Numbered from the stretch's first letter, positions 1-10,649 are shown. The stretch: 64,000 bases of DNA from Mycobacterium sp. UM_CSW (GCF_000455205.1 NZ_AUWQ01000019.1:1-64000); one strand, 5' to 3'. A program made the numbers and translations. Notes: generated from the letters alone by a model not told the origin.

Positions 1-14
1 GTCGCCGCCATCGG

Positions 15-452
15 CTAGAGCCAGCGTCGAACGGTTCTGCCGGCGTTCGCCAGGGTGTCGGGGCTCGAACCACCGAGCAGCTGGTCCAGCACACCGGAAC
101 CGGCGAGCGCGTGGTAGCCGCCGATGACGTCGGTGGCCCGGAGCAGGCCGATATCCAGCAGCGCGGCCGCCGCCAGGCTGGACGTGTAGCCCTCGGAGCA
201 CACGATCACCCACTCGACGTCGTCGTCGACGGCCTCCGGCAGCCGGGCGTCGCTGGTCGGGTCGCAGCGCCATTCCAGGACGTTGCGTTCGATCACCAGC
301 GCACCCGGTATCTCGCCCTCGCGGAATCGCTGGGCCTGCGGCCGGATGTCGACCAGCACGGCCCCGCGCCGCAGCGCCTCGGGCACCTCGACGGCGCGAA
401 GGCGGCGAAACCGGCGCCGGGCCGATCTCAGGACGACGTCGATGCGGCTCAT
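15..452 (-). CDS. Rhodanese-like sulfurtransferase
   Basis: A 145-residue single rhodanese domain. The presumed active-site Cys is C85 in the loop VCSEGYTSS, and the entry motif VLVDIRP lies near residue 33. Rhodaneses carry sulfane sulfur as a cysteine persulfide. The ATG at 452 shares its A with the TGA of the upstream cysteine dioxygenase gene (TGATG), so the two are probably translationally coupled. A longer open frame reaches 623 but runs through the dioxygenase gene, so the short start is preferred. The pairing suggests that the protein handles sulfur released from cysteine; the substrate is unknown. Confidence 0.85.
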   Translation of the reverse strand: MSRIDVVLRSARRRFRRLRAVEVPEALRRGAVLVDIRPQAQRFREGEIPGALVIERNVLEWRCDPTSDARLPEAVDDDVEWVIVCSEGYTSSLAAAALLDIGLLRATDVIGGYHALAGSGVLDQLLGGSSPDTLANAGRTVRRWL

Positions 453-1042
453 CAGGGTCCCTCCGGTTGGTCGGTCAGTTCGGTGCGCTGGCGGCGCAGC
501 CGGTTGCGCTCGGAGACTTCGTAATACGACATCGCCGTCAGCGGCGGCGAGTAGGCGTGCACGCTCAGCGTCGGCTGCACCTTGAAGGTGGCCACCGGCT
601 CGGGGACTGGCCTGGGCGCCCACACCACGTCGTGCACCCAGCCGAGCGGGAAGCCGGCCTGATCACCCGCGTCGAGCCGGCGTCTGCGCAAACCCCGCCC
701 GTCCCAACGGAATTCGTTGAGCGATCCGGACACCACGGTCAGCGCGCCCAGCGACCCGCCGTGGTCGTGCAGCTCGGTGGGATGACCGGGGACCCAGCTG
801 ATCAGCCAGACGTCCAGCTCGTCGTCGCCGTGGATGCGGGTGAACCAGCGCTTGGACTCCGGTATCCCGCCCTTGGGCAGCAGGTGGTCGCAGCGCCCGC
901 TGAGGACCTGATCGGCGGCCTGATCGGTGGCATGTAGCAGGTCGGGCACCCGCAGCCGGGTGGGTCCCGAGGACGGCGACGAGACGGTCAGGGGGCGAAG
1001 CGCACCGGAGGCGACAGCACGCGTCGCAACGGGAACAGACAT
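452..1042 (-). CDS. Cysteine dioxygenase family protein
   Basis: A 196-residue cupin. The presumed iron ligands are H92 and H94 in ELHDHGGS and a third histidine near H137 in GWVHDVVW. The family oxidises L-cysteine to cysteine sulfinate with O2 in the cytosol. GGAG lies just before the ATG at 1042. The gene is first in a two-gene unit with the rhodanese and is divergent from lpqV. A related thiol dioxygenase, for example one acting on 3-mercaptopropionate, cannot be excluded from sequence alone. Confidence 0.85.
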   Translation of the reverse strand: MSVPVATRAVASGALRPLTVSSPSSGPTRLRVPDLLHATDQAADQVLSGRCDHLLPKGGIPESKRWFTRIHGDDELDVWLISWVPGHPTELHDHGGSLGALTVVSGSLNEFRWDGRGLRRRRLDAGDQAGFPLGWVHDVVWAPRPVPEPVATFKVQPTLSVHAYSPPLTAMSYYEVSERNRLRRQRTELTDQPEGP

Positions 1043-1151
1043 TGGGGAGCTCCAGGGTGAACGGATCGGGCAAGCGGCGGCGGGTCAGGGCCGACAACAC
1101 TCGCAAAATCCGAAGCGCTCCATCACGGCAGCCAGTGTTGCATAGATTGGG

Positions 1152-1598
1152 ATGGTGCGTTGGTGCGGTCGTTCCCCCGGGCAACGGGGTGGGGTGCTCG
1201 TCGCGGCGTTGTTGGTGGCGGTCACGGGCTGCTCGCAGGGCGCACCCAACGGCGGGGTCGCCGTGCCGTCGGCACGACCGTCGGGCATCCCGGGCGGCCC
1301 CGCGTCGCCGCCGCCCGGCGCGGTCGGCCTCTCGCCGGGCGGGGTGACGACCAGGGTCGATGTGCCCGCGGATTCGACCGAGGAGGAGTATTTCCAGGCC
1401 TGCCACGCCGCGAAGGTCTGGATGGAGGCCCAGCCCAAGACGGATGGGTCGCTGTTCGAGCCGTACCTGCGGATGGTCCAGGCGTCGCAATCGGGCACGG
1501 CCGGCACCTGGAACGCCCGGTGGGCAGACCTGACACCGGCCCGACAGGCGGCCGTGATCACCGCCGCCCGCGCGGCCGCCAACGACGAATGCGGGTAG
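1152..1598 (+). CDS. lpqV: LpqV-like lipoprotein
   Basis: A 148-residue secreted lipoprotein. A basic N-terminus and a hydrophobic stretch lead to the lipobox VAVTGC, with the lipidated Cys at residue 27. A Pro/Gly/Ser-rich linker follows, then a conserved domain with TTRVDVPADSTEEEY and ending AARAAANDECG. This closely matches M. tuberculosis LpqV (Rv1064c) as I remember it. The function is unknown. It is divergent from the cysteine dioxygenase gene and is followed by the patatin gene in the same direction. The long opposite-strand frame over it lacks family features. Confidence 0.85.
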   Translation: MVRWCGRSPGQRGGVLVAALLVAVTGCSQGAPNGGVAVPSARPSGIPGGPASPPPGAVGLSPGGVTTRVDVPADSTEEEYFQACHAAKVWMEAQPKTDGSLFEPYLRMVQASQSGTAGTWNARWADLTPARQAAVITAARAAANDECG

Positions 1599-1687
1599 CG
1601 TTCCGCGCCCCGCGCCAATTGTGATCATGGGTACAAAAACTGCCTCCCCCGCCGCCGAGGGGGGCTTCGGCCGAGCAAAATGAACGC

Positions 1688-2743
1688 ATGCCCGGCGGAC
1701 GTGGCGGAACGGTGACGCGTCGATCTTCGCCGACCCGGGTGGCGCTGGCGCTGGGCAGCGGCGGGGCCCGCGGTTACGCCCACATCGGGGTCATCGAGTC
1801 GCTGTCGGCGCGTGGCTACGAGATCGTCGGCATCACCGGGTCGTCGATGGGTGCGATCATCGGCGGTCTGCAAGCGGCGGGACGCCTCGACGAGTTCGCC
1901 GAGTGGGCGAAGTCGTTGACGCAGCGCACCATCCTGCGCCTGCTGGATCCGTCCATCAGCGCGGCGGGGGTGTTGCGGGCCGAGAAGATTCTGGACGCGG
2001 TGCGCGACATCCTCGGCCCGGTCGCCATCGAGCAACTGCCGATTCCCTACACGGCGGTGGCTACGGACCTGCTGGCGGGCAAGTCGGTGTGGTTTCAGCG
2101 CGGCCCGCTCGACGAGGCGATCCGGGCGTCCATCGCGATTCCCGGCGTGATCGCCCCGCACGAAGTGGGCGGACGCCTGCTCGCCGACGGCGGCATCCTC
2201 GACCCGCTGCCGATGGCCCCGTTGGCCGCGGTCAACGCCGACCTGACGATCGCCGTGGGCGTCAGCGGCAGCGAGGTGATCCCGAAACGAGAGTCGGAGC
2301 CGGGCGCCACCGCCGAATGGTTGAACCGCATGGTGCGCAGCACTTCTGCGCTGCTCGACACGACGGCCGTTAGGTCACTGCTCGACCGGCCGACCGCGCG
2401 CGCCGTGTTGAGCCGATTCGGCGCGGACGCCTGGTCGGATGAATGGGAGGCGGAATCGCCGTCGGGCGCGGGCGGACTCGACGAGACCAGCGTCGTTCCG
2501 AAACTGGGCAGCTTTGAGGTGGTGTACCGCGCGTTCGACATCGCGCAGTCGGCGCTGACCCGCCATACGCTGTCGGCCTATCCGCCCGACCTGCTGATCG
2601 AGGTGCCGCGTTCGACGTGCCGCAGCCTGGATTTTCACCGTGCGGTGGAGGTGATCGCGGCGGGACGCGCCGAGGCCGATCGGGCCCTGGACGCCTTCGA
2701 AACCGATCCGGAACAGACGAGCCCGCCCGCGCTCGAGGGTTGA
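1688..2743 (+). CDS. Patatin-like phospholipase (Rv1063c type)
   Basis: A 351-residue patatin domain. The glycine-rich oxyanion motif GSGGARGYAHIG is near residues 23-34, the nucleophile is S53 in GSSMG, and the catalytic Asp is D167 in LADGG. Patatins are Ser-Asp dyad acyl hydrolases that act on lipids. No signal peptide is visible. The stop codon abuts the stop of the convergent patatin gene with no spacer (TGA then TCA at 2741-2746). The lipid substrate is not known. Confidence 0.88.
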   Translation: MPGGRGGTVTRRSSPTRVALALGSGGARGYAHIGVIESLSARGYEIVGITGSSMGAIIGGLQAAGRLDEFAEWAKSLTQRTILRLLDPSISAAGVLRAEKILDAVRDILGPVAIEQLPIPYTAVATDLLAGKSVWFQRGPLDEAIRASIAIPGVIAPHEVGGRLLADGGILDPLPMAPLAAVNADLTIAVGVSGSEVIPKRESEPGATAEWLNRMVRSTSALLDTTAVRSLLDRPTARAVLSRFGADAWSDEWEAESPSGAGGLDETSVVPKLGSFEVVYRAFDIAQSALTRHTLSAYPPDLLIEVPRSTCRSLDFHRAVEVIAAGRAEADRALDAFETDPEQTSPPALEG

Positions 2744-3610
2744 TCAGGCGCCCAGGAACCGCGCCACGGCCCGCGCCTCGCGGCGGCCTTGTTCGCGCCC
2801 GGCCACCGCGGAGTCGATGCGGCAGCGCGGGTCCAGCGGGTTAGGCCCGAAAGCGGCCAGCGAGTCGTCGTCGGCGAACACCGCGTGGGTCGCGCCGGCG
2901 AACGCGGCGATCTCGGCGGCGGGCCCGGCGCCGAACGGCGCCGGCGCGGGCCCCGACGGGACCAGCACCACGGCGGCGTCGCAATCGCCGGCCACGTCGA
3001 GGTTGACCGAGCTGCCGACGCCGCCGTCCATGTAGCGCCGGTCGCCGATCGTCACCGGCGGCCAGGCCCCCGGCACCGCGCAACTGGCCGCCACCGCGTC
3101 CACCAGCCCGACGCCGGAGTCGCGGTCGAAGACCACCAGTTCGCCGGTGGCGACGTCGATTGCGGTGATCCGCAACGCCCGATCTGGCCAGTCGTGTGAC
3201 GGCAGGCGCTGGGCGATTACCTGGCGCCGGACGGCCTCGGGGACGGTCTGGCTCGCCAGCGCCACGGCCCCGATCCGCCGCATCTGCTGTTCGGTCCTGT
3301 CCAGCGCGTCGTCATAGGGCTGGCCCAAGGCTGTCAAAAAGACCTCGGTGATGTCGTCGACGTCGACGCCGGAATCGATCTCGGCAGACGACTCGGCGAC
3401 CTGCCGGTCGAACAGCGCCTCGATCGGGCAGCCGCTGCCGATCTGGGCGGCGACCGCGGAACCCGCCGAGGTCCCCACCAGCACCTCCGAATCCAGCAGG
3501 AGTCGGGCCACCGCCGGGGACTCGTCGGCGATGCCGCGCAGAACCCCTGTCTCCCAGGCGATTCCGGCTATCCCGCCGCCGGCCAGCACGAGCGCGCGTC
3601 TGGTTGTCAC
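2744..3610 (-). CDS. Patatin-like phospholipase (Rv1062 type)
   Basis: A 288-residue second patatin, only distantly similar to its convergent neighbour. The oxyanion motif is LAGGGIAGIAWE, the nucleophile is S48 in GTSAG and the Asp is D195 in MDGG. A GTG start at 3610 is chosen because it overlaps the stop of the upstream amidotransferase gene by four bases (GTGA) and sits just before the conserved ALVLAGGG strand. The upstream extension to 3817 has no family similarity. It belongs to a tightly packed minus-strand run with the next three genes. Confidence 0.85.
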   Translation of the reverse strand: MTTRRALVLAGGGIAGIAWETGVLRGIADESPAVARLLLDSEVLVGTSAGSAVAAQIGSGCPIEALFDRQVAESSAEIDSGVDVDDITEVFLTALGQPYDDALDRTEQQMRRIGAVALASQTVPEAVRRQVIAQRLPSHDWPDRALRITAIDVATGELVVFDRDSGVGLVDAVAASCAVPGAWPPVTIGDRRYMDGGVGSSVNLDVAGDCDAAVVLVPSGPAPAPFGAGPAAEIAAFAGATHAVFADDDSLAAFGPNPLDPRCRIDSAVAGREQGRREARAVARFLGA

Positions 3611-4476
3611 GCGGATGCACCGGTGTGCTGGGCGCGCCGAACTGACTCGCTGAGATCCTCGCGACGGAGCTGATGGCTCGGCGGGTCGGGCAGCACCAAC
3701 TCTGTGGTGACGCGCAACCCGGCGTCGACGTGGACGAGTTCGCCAGGTGCGATCAGACTCCAGCGTGGGTCCTCGTCCATCCGCTCGGTGGCGAACACCA
3801 CCGAGGACCGGTTGCACAGCGGCTCAGACCATGCGCGAATTCGGTTGGTCTGCATATCGAAACTGGGTGCACCATCGAGTCGCCGGTCCAGGAGATAGAG
3901 CTCGTGGGTGTCGGGGTAGCGCAGCGCCCACATGTCGGTGGCCGTGCTCAGCAGGACGTTGACCGCGTAGATCGGCGCATTCCCGGCGAGCCACCGCACG
4001 GCGTCGACGAGGCCCGCCGTCTCGTCGCCGTCGCGGGCGCGGATCGAGCCGGTGATCAGGGCGAACACCCGCTCGGAATCGGTCTCGCCGAGCACCAGGC
4101 CGTCGGTGCCGAGCTCGCGCAGCCGTTCGTCGATGCCGTCGAGCCCCTCGACCACGCCGTTGTGCGCGAAGATCCGGCCGTCCTGCAGAAACGGGTGGGT
4201 GTTGCGGACGTCGAGCGCACCCGTCGTCGCGTAACGAACGTGGGCGACGAACGTGGTGCCGGTCAATTCGTGCGCCTCGGTGGCGAATTGGGTGTCTTGC
4301 CAGGCCGCGATCGGCTCCTTGTGCAGCTGCGGCCGACCGTGCGCGTCAAACACACCGATGCCGGTGCCGTCCGGGTTCTTGCGGCTCTGCGCGGACAGGC
4401 TGTCCGGAGCGTTCAGCAACCAGAAGGTCGCGGTGCAAACGTCCGTCCCGGCGTGCAAGCCAAAAAGTCGGCACAT
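3607..4476 (-). CDS. Class II glutamine amidotransferase domain protein (Rv1061 type)
   Basis: A 289-residue Ntn-type amidotransferase. The start is fixed by MCRLFG, because Cys2 must become the N-terminal nucleophile after Met removal. Other family motifs are HVRYATTG, NTHPFLQDGRIFAHNG and a GETDSERVF segment. The domain hydrolyses glutamine to release ammonia, but no synthase domain is attached, as in YafJ/EgtC-like proteins. Its stop overlaps the GTG of the patatin gene. The acceptor is unknown. Confidence 0.82.
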   Translation of the reverse strand: MCRLFGLHAGTDVCTATFWLLNAPDSLSAQSRKNPDGTGIGVFDAHGRPQLHKEPIAAWQDTQFATEAHELTGTTFVAHVRYATTGALDVRNTHPFLQDGRIFAHNGVVEGLDGIDERLRELGTDGLVLGETDSERVFALITGSIRARDGDETAGLVDAVRWLAGNAPIYAVNVLLSTATDMWALRYPDTHELYLLDRRLDGAPSFDMQTNRIRAWSEPLCNRSSVVFATERMDEDPRWSLIAPGELVHVDAGLRVTTELVLPDPPSHQLRREDLSESVRRAQHTGASA

Positions 4477-4517
4477 GGTGTCGACCGTACCGAAAGGCCC
4501 GCGACGGCCCCGCGGGG

Positions 4518-5009
4518 TCAGCCCGTCAGCATCGCCGAGAGGTCCCGCAAGGCTTGTCGCGCGTAGCCCTTCCAGATGCGGCCAAACAGCGGCAGGCCCC
4601 AGGATGTCAGCGGCGACCTGGGGTAGATGTCCCAGCGCCAGGTGATCTCGGTCCCGCCCGCCGCCGGGGCGAAAATCCATTCGCCCACAACATGATCGAC
4701 CAGCAGCGCCATGGGACCCCGGATCTTGGTCAACCGGTAGCCGAACGACCGGGGCGGGTCGACGCTGGTCAGCTCCTCGCGCATGCTGGCGCCGCCGGCC
4801 AGGTGCACCACGCGGGTCTGGCCCGCGGCGTCCCATGCGCCGGTCTGCTCGCGCACCTGCCGGACGGGCGGAATCGGGCCGTGCCGGCGCTTGAAAAGCT
4901 CGGGAAGTGGTGCGGGCAGCGTGCGCTGGAAGGCCTCGTCGGCAGGGACAGGTACGACGAGGGATTCGCTGACGACGAGCGATTGTGGCACTGGCATAAC
5001 GTCTTTCAT
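4518..5009 (-). CDS. SRPBCC-fold protein (Rv1060 type)
   Basis: A 163-residue protein with a pattern typical of the START/Bet v1 (SRPBCC) fold: an N-terminal strand after SESLVVPVPADEAFQ, a central FGYRLTKI, then TEITWRWDIYP, and a long C-terminal helix with ARQALRDLSAML. Such proteins bind hydrophobic ligands. The ATG at 5009 directly abuts the stop of the preceding reductase-like gene; a second Met four codons later is also possible. No ligand can be assigned. Confidence 0.7.
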   Translation of the reverse strand: MKDVMPVPQSLVVSESLVVPVPADEAFQRTLPAPLPELFKRRHGPIPPVRQVREQTGAWDAAGQTRVVHLAGGASMREELTSVDPPRSFGYRLTKIRGPMALLVDHVVGEWIFAPAAGGTEITWRWDIYPRSPLTSWGLPLFGRIWKGYARQALRDLSAMLTG

Positions 5010-6068
5010 TCAGCGCGCCAACCCTGGCGCGGCCCGGCCGGTGATCAGCGGCAGGTCGAAAAAGCTTTGAATGCCCGCCGGGGCGGCACAAGTGGCGGGG
5101 ACCGCGTTGACGCAGTGCGCGGCCGTCGCGACGATCCCCGGATTGCTCGCCAACCCCGCCTGCACGCTTTCCGGCTGCCAGCCCTTGACCGTCACGAAGG
5201 TGTCCGGGTTGCCCCGCACCTCGATCTCGTAGCGTTCCCCGCCGGGCCCGAAAGACCAAGGCGGGTCGAGGTTTTCCGATCCCATCAGCCAGTTCACGGT
5301 GATCCGCACCACCACGGTGTCACCCACCAGAGCCTCCCAGTGGAAGCGGCGCCCGGCGACCTGGCCGGGCTCGATCGCCCCGATCGGCGAGTCGATCGGC
5401 GCGGTCGCGACGGCCACCTCCTGCGACGACCGGATCTGCGGATCGGCGGCGAAGCCCAATTGGTCGACGCACAGCCGGACCGACTGGAAAAAGCCGCCGT
5501 CGAGCAGCTTTTGCATGGGCCCGGTCAACGCGCTGTCCGGCGTCCCGCCGAAGCCCATCACATGGCGTAGCACGTCCGGCGCGCCGTAGGTGCGAAGGTC
5601 GGAAAACTCCTCGGCGCGAACGAAGGTCACGCCCGTGGACATCGCCGAGAGCAGCAGCGGGAACAGTTCGGTGGCCGCACCGGGCCCGATGCCGGCGCCG
5701 TGCAGCGTCGCGTTGCCGGCCTGCGCCGCGACTTCCAGTGGGGCGCCTTCCTTTTCGGTCGGGTAGAACCAACCCAGCGGCGTGACCACGTTCTTGCCGG
5801 AGCGCAGCAGCGCGGCGACTTCCTCGACGCTGGGCAGCAGCGGCGCGTAGATGACCGCGTCGGCGGGCTGCGCGAGCACCTCGTCGACGCTGTTGGTCGC
5901 CGTCACGCCCAGCGGCGAGGTGCCGATGATGTCGCCGACGTCCCTGCCGGCCTTGGACTGCGAATGCACCCAGCAGCCAACGAGTTCGAGGTCGGGATGT
6001 TCCAGCACGCCCTTTATCGCCGCCGTTCCGACCGACCCGGTCGCCCACTGAATGACCCGCAGGCTCAT
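5010..6068 (-). CDS. Dihydrodipicolinate reductase-like NAD(P)-binding protein (Rv1059 type)
   Basis: A 352-residue protein with an N-terminal Rossmann segment (VIQWATGSVGTAAIKG). The C-terminal half is of the type seen in the mycobacterial DapB-like family that includes Rv1059. These proteins lack the true DapB catalytic signature, so a role in lysine synthesis is unlikely. It is probably an oxidoreductase of a small ketone or diketone. It lies between fadD14 and the SRPBCC gene on the same strand and abuts the latter, which suggests co-transcription. Confidence 0.78.
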   Translation of the reverse strand: MSLRVIQWATGSVGTAAIKGVLEHPDLELVGCWVHSQSKAGRDVGDIIGTSPLGVTATNSVDEVLAQPADAVIYAPLLPSVEEVAALLRSGKNVVTPLGWFYPTEKEGAPLEVAAQAGNATLHGAGIGPGAATELFPLLLSAMSTGVTFVRAEEFSDLRTYGAPDVLRHVMGFGGTPDSALTGPMQKLLDGGFFQSVRLCVDQLGFAADPQIRSSQEVAVATAPIDSPIGAIEPGQVAGRRFHWEALVGDTVVVRITVNWLMGSENLDPPWSFGPGGERYEIEVRGNPDTFVTVKGWQPESVQAGLASNPGIVATAAHCVNAVPATCAAPAGIQSFFDLPLITGRAAPGLAR

Positions 6069-6089
6069 GAAGACACCTCACCTTCCTCG

Positions 6090-6147
6090 CGAGCAGACGC
6101 AGAATCGCGTAATTTTGCGCCGAAAGATGCGACTTTGCGTCTGCTCG
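6090..6147. repeat. Intergenic inverted repeat, 12-bp perfect arms
   Basis: The arms CGAGCAGACGCA (6090-6101) and TGCGTCTGCTCG (6136-6147) are perfect reverse complements. Pairing continues inward to 6108/6129 with two mismatches, giving a stem of about 19 bp around a 20-base AT-richer loop. It fills most of the 97-base gap between fadD14 and the reductase gene. I recall very similar GCGAGCAGACGCA palindromes scattered between genes in M. avium-complex genomes; that is memory, not a search. It could also act as a transcript-processing hairpin. Confidence 0.75.
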
Positions 6148-6165
6148 TGCACGAGAGCCGCCCCA

Positions 6166-7794
<1,629 letters not shown>

Positions 7795-7911
7795 CGCTGT
7801 ACCGCCTTACCCTCGACGCGGCACCGCCTCGTGTGCGGTCGGGCGAATGTTATCGCCGCACACCGCCAGGAGAAAACGGGTTCCCCCGACAACGCTCGTT
7901 TGCGGGCGCTA

Positions 7912-8991
7912 CTACGCGAGGGCCGGTTCGGCCGGCAGCAGCTCGGGCACTGCCCACTCGGCCGCCGTTTCGCTTTCGGACCCGGAGCCCGCCGCGGTCC
8001 CGACCACGGTGACCGCGCCGGAGTAGTCGGCGATGTAGAGGAACCTGGCGTCGGCGCTTTCGACCACGCACGACGGCTCGTCGCCCACCCGGATGGTGCC
8101 GACGACGTCGTGCGTGTCGGTGGAGAGCACGGTGACGCCGGCGTCGCTGACCAGGTAGGCCCGATCGCCGTCGCGGCTGAGCGTCAGGCGGGTGAGGATG
8201 CCGGAGATCTCGCTGATCTTGCTGGTGCCGATGATCTTGGCGGTGCGGGTGTCGACGGCGTCGATCACCGCCCCCAATTCAGGGGCGCAACTGGCCACGT
8301 AGGCGGTCGCACGGTCGGGGCTGAGGGCGAGGTCGCGGATGGGCAGGCCGATCTCGACGGTGTTCAGCACGCGGGAGGGGGCCGGCGCGTGCGCGTCGAT
8401 GACGACGAGCTGTCCCCCGCCGGGGCCGTTCGTCGCCACGTAGACGCGGCTCCCGTCCGCGCTGGACCGCACGCATTCCGTGGTGGTCCCGGGTCGGCCC
8501 GGCAGGACGATCTCCTCCGTGGCGCCGGTCCGGGTGTCCAGGACCACGACGTCGGGACCGGCGGCGCCGTTGCGGCTGGCGTAGACGTAGTCGCCGTCCG
8601 GGCTGGCCGCCAAGTCGCTGACGCTGAACGCCAGCGGATGCGTCGAGATGACCGTGCTGGACGGCAGGTCGATGACGTCGATCGCGTCATACGCCGGTGT
8701 CGCGGTGCTGACGTAAGCGCGGTTGGTGTCGCGGCGGGCGACGGCGAGCGCGAAGGGCTCCGGCAGACCGGCCACGGTCTGCACGACGCGGCAGGCGTGG
8801 GCGTCGATGACGGAGACGCTGTCGTAGCCGTAGTTGGCCACCATCAGTCGGCCGCCCTCCGGGCTGGCGACGATCCCGCTGATCGGACCCTGGCCCAGGG
8901 CGATCCGCGTGACAATCGGAAATCCCGGTGCCGTGGCCAATTCGATGGGCTGGTCCTTGCCGTTGTGCTTCCGGTGGTTCACGCCGCGCAT
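7912..8991 (-). CDS. YVTN-family beta-propeller protein (Rv1057 type)
   Basis: A 359-residue protein made of about seven repeats with the signature SPDG..YVAN and VVVLDTRTG. It is predicted to be a seven-bladed beta-propeller. No signal peptide is obvious. The M. tuberculosis counterpart Rv1057 is known as a stress-responsive gene controlled by MprAB and TrcRS, from general knowledge. The upstream 8992-9480 region is long and unusually AT-rich, which fits a complex promoter. The biochemical role is unknown. A distant analogue lies at 57.6-58.9 kb. Confidence 0.85.
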   Translation of the reverse strand: MRGVNHRKHNGKDQPIELATAPGFPIVTRIALGQGPISGIVASPEGGRLMVANYGYDSVSVIDAHACRVVQTVAGLPEPFALAVARRDTNRAYVSTATPAYDAIDVIDLPSSTVISTHPLAFSVSDLAASPDGDYVYASRNGAAGPDVVVLDTRTGATEEIVLPGRPGTTTECVRSSADGSRVYVATNGPGGGQLVVIDAHAPAPSRVLNTVEIGLPIRDLALSPDRATAYVASCAPELGAVIDAVDTRTAKIIGTSKISEISGILTRLTLSRDGDRAYLVSDAGVTVLSTDTHDVVGTIRVGDEPSCVVESADARFLYIADYSGAVTVVGTAAGSGSESETAAEWAVPELLPAEPALA

Positions 8992-9480
8992 GCCGGCACC
9001 GCCTTCGCTCGCTCGTGGTACGTCTGGTGCGCCCCGGGACGCGGCTTCGATCAGCCGCTTGTACAGCGCCCGGAGTGATTGCTTTTAACAAATTTTACTG
9101 ACCAAATTCGGGCGCAAAATATTTCCAGGCGGGCGGTGTGATCCACGTCACTCGAATAATCGCGATCGCGCCCGGATCGGGGTCGAACAATTAATAGTGG
9201 TCGATCCGGCGGCGAAAGCAAACCGCCTTGGTGGCCAGGGTGTTTCGGCCATGCAGCTAAAGGCGAAGACGAGTGGACAGGCGTCCATAAATAAGGAAAA
9301 TCTTAAAAAGAATCGGTCAAAGAGGTGAATGTCACATTTCTCGCCTGAGCGCGTCACCGGCCCTAAAGCAATTTATCGACCGCCGTTTTCGTGTTCGCCA
9401 AGGGACCTGTCCGCTGAACCACCGAGCCGCCGGCAACGTCTACCACAAAGACCCGGAATCAACCGGAAGGGCTTGCCACG
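8992..9480. other. AT-rich divergent intergenic region
   Basis: This 489-base region separates the minus-strand propeller gene from the plus-strand methyltransferase gene. The part from about 9079 to 9370 is clearly richer in A/T than the surroundings, for example around ataaataagg and aaaaagaatcgg. It holds a CRP-like site at 9137-9152. No convincing coding frame is seen; short frames here lack codon bias and family features. It probably carries the promoters of both genes. Confidence 0.6.
9137..9152. promoter_or_regulatory. CRP/Cmr-like binding site
   Basis: TGTGA-TCCACG-TCACT matches the mycobacterial CRP consensus TGTGA-N6-TCACA at nine of ten half-site positions. It lies 146 bases upstream of the propeller gene start and about 330 bases before the methyltransferase start, so it more likely serves the former. 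Chance occurrence in a 64-kb window is possible. Confidence 0.4.
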
Positions 9481-10641
9481 ATGACGCTCGACGTAGGTGC
9501 CACGCCGTCAGTACGCAACCGCCCGCAGGACATCCGCCGCGAACGCCGGTTGATGCGCGCCTTCCAGAACCCCATCCTTGGCCCCCTGTTGCGCCGCTTC
9601 GGCGGCCCGGAGGACATCGTCCGGATGGGCATGTCCTTCTGGTCCTCACGACTGATCCTTTCGGCGGTCGAATCGGGCGTTTTCACCGAGTTAGCCAACG
9701 GACCGGCTTCCGAACAGGAACTGGCCGACGCGCTCGGCTGGCACCCGCGTGCCGCAGTCACCGCGCTGGATGCTCTGGTCGCCGCCGGATTGCTGCGACG
9801 CGATCGAGCGGGCCGGTACGCCAACACGATTCGCAGCGCGATGTTCCTCGACCGGACCAAGCCGAGCTATGTCGGTGGGCTGATGGAGTTGTCGAGCAAG
9901 CGTCTCTACGGCCTTTGGTCGAGCCTGGACGATCTCCTGCGCACCGGCCGTCCTGGCGCCGAGGAGGAACGCGGCGATAACGAGTTCTTCTCCATGCTTT
10001 ATCGTGATCCGTTGGCGCTCAAGGGGTTTCTGGCCGGGATGACGGGCATCTCGACCGGGGAGGCGACGCTGCTGGCGGCGCGGTTTCCATGGCAGCGCTT
10101 TCGCACGTTTTGTGACATCGGTTGCGCCCAAGGCGCGTTTCCGGTGCGGGTCGCGTTGACCCACCGTCACCTGCGCGGCACGGGTTTCGATTTTCCCGCG
10201 GTGCGACCGATATTCGAAGAATATGTCCACTCGTTCGGCCTGGACCGCCGATTGAGCTTCGTCGAGGGCGATTTCCTCGAAAATCCGCTGCCGCGCGCCG
10301 ACGTGATTTCGTTCGGTCACGTGTTCCACGGGCGAAACCACGAGATCCGTCAGGAGCTGGTGGCGAAGGCCTACGCGGCCACTCCCCCCGGCGGCGCGAT
10401 CATCGTGTACGACGCGATGATTCAGTCCGGGCGGCACAAGAACCGCCGCAACAATTACCTGAGCCTGTTGTCCAGCCTCAACATCATGATGGAGTCGCGG
10501 GAGGGCTACGAAGCCTCCACCGCCGCCTGTGGGGAGATGCTTCGCGCCGGCGGCTTCACCCGAATCAAGGTGCGACACCTGGTGGGTCCCACCTCGGCGG
10601 TGTTCGGTTACAAGCCGGGCCGGTTGCCGACGTCGGCCTGA
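9481..10641 (+). CDS. SAM-dependent O-methyltransferase-like protein
   Basis: A 386-residue protein. The N-terminal half is a winged-helix-like domain typical of plant/polyketide O-methyltransferases (ELADALGWHPRAAVTALDALVAAGLL). A class I Rossmann domain follows with the SAM motif FCDIGCAQGAFP, then DFPAVRPIF and the acidic strand DVISFGHVFHGRNHE. It probably methylates a hydroxyl on a small aromatic or polyketide molecule. The start ATG follows AAGGG. It stands alone, convergent with glnK, so no pathway is implied. Confidence 0.75.
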   Translation: MTLDVGATPSVRNRPQDIRRERRLMRAFQNPILGPLLRRFGGPEDIVRMGMSFWSSRLILSAVESGVFTELANGPASEQELADALGWHPRAAVTALDALVAAGLLRRDRAGRYANTIRSAMFLDRTKPSYVGGLMELSSKRLYGLWSSLDDLLRTGRPGAEEERGDNEFFSMLYRDPLALKGFLAGMTGISTGEATLLAARFPWQRFRTFCDIGCAQGAFPVRVALTHRHLRGTGFDFPAVRPIFEEYVHSFGLDRRLSFVEGDFLENPLPRADVISFGHVFHGRNHEIRQELVAKAYAATPPGGAIIVYDAMIQSGRHKNRRNNYLSLLSSLNIMMESREGYEASTAACGEMLRAGGFTRIKVRHLVGPTSAVFGYKPGRLPTSA

Positions 10642-10649
10642 CGCACCGC

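Noticed and set aside
1085-1618. 177-codon minus-strand frame over lpqV
   Set aside because: The plus-strand lipoprotein has a lipobox and a recognisable family; the opposite frame has none.
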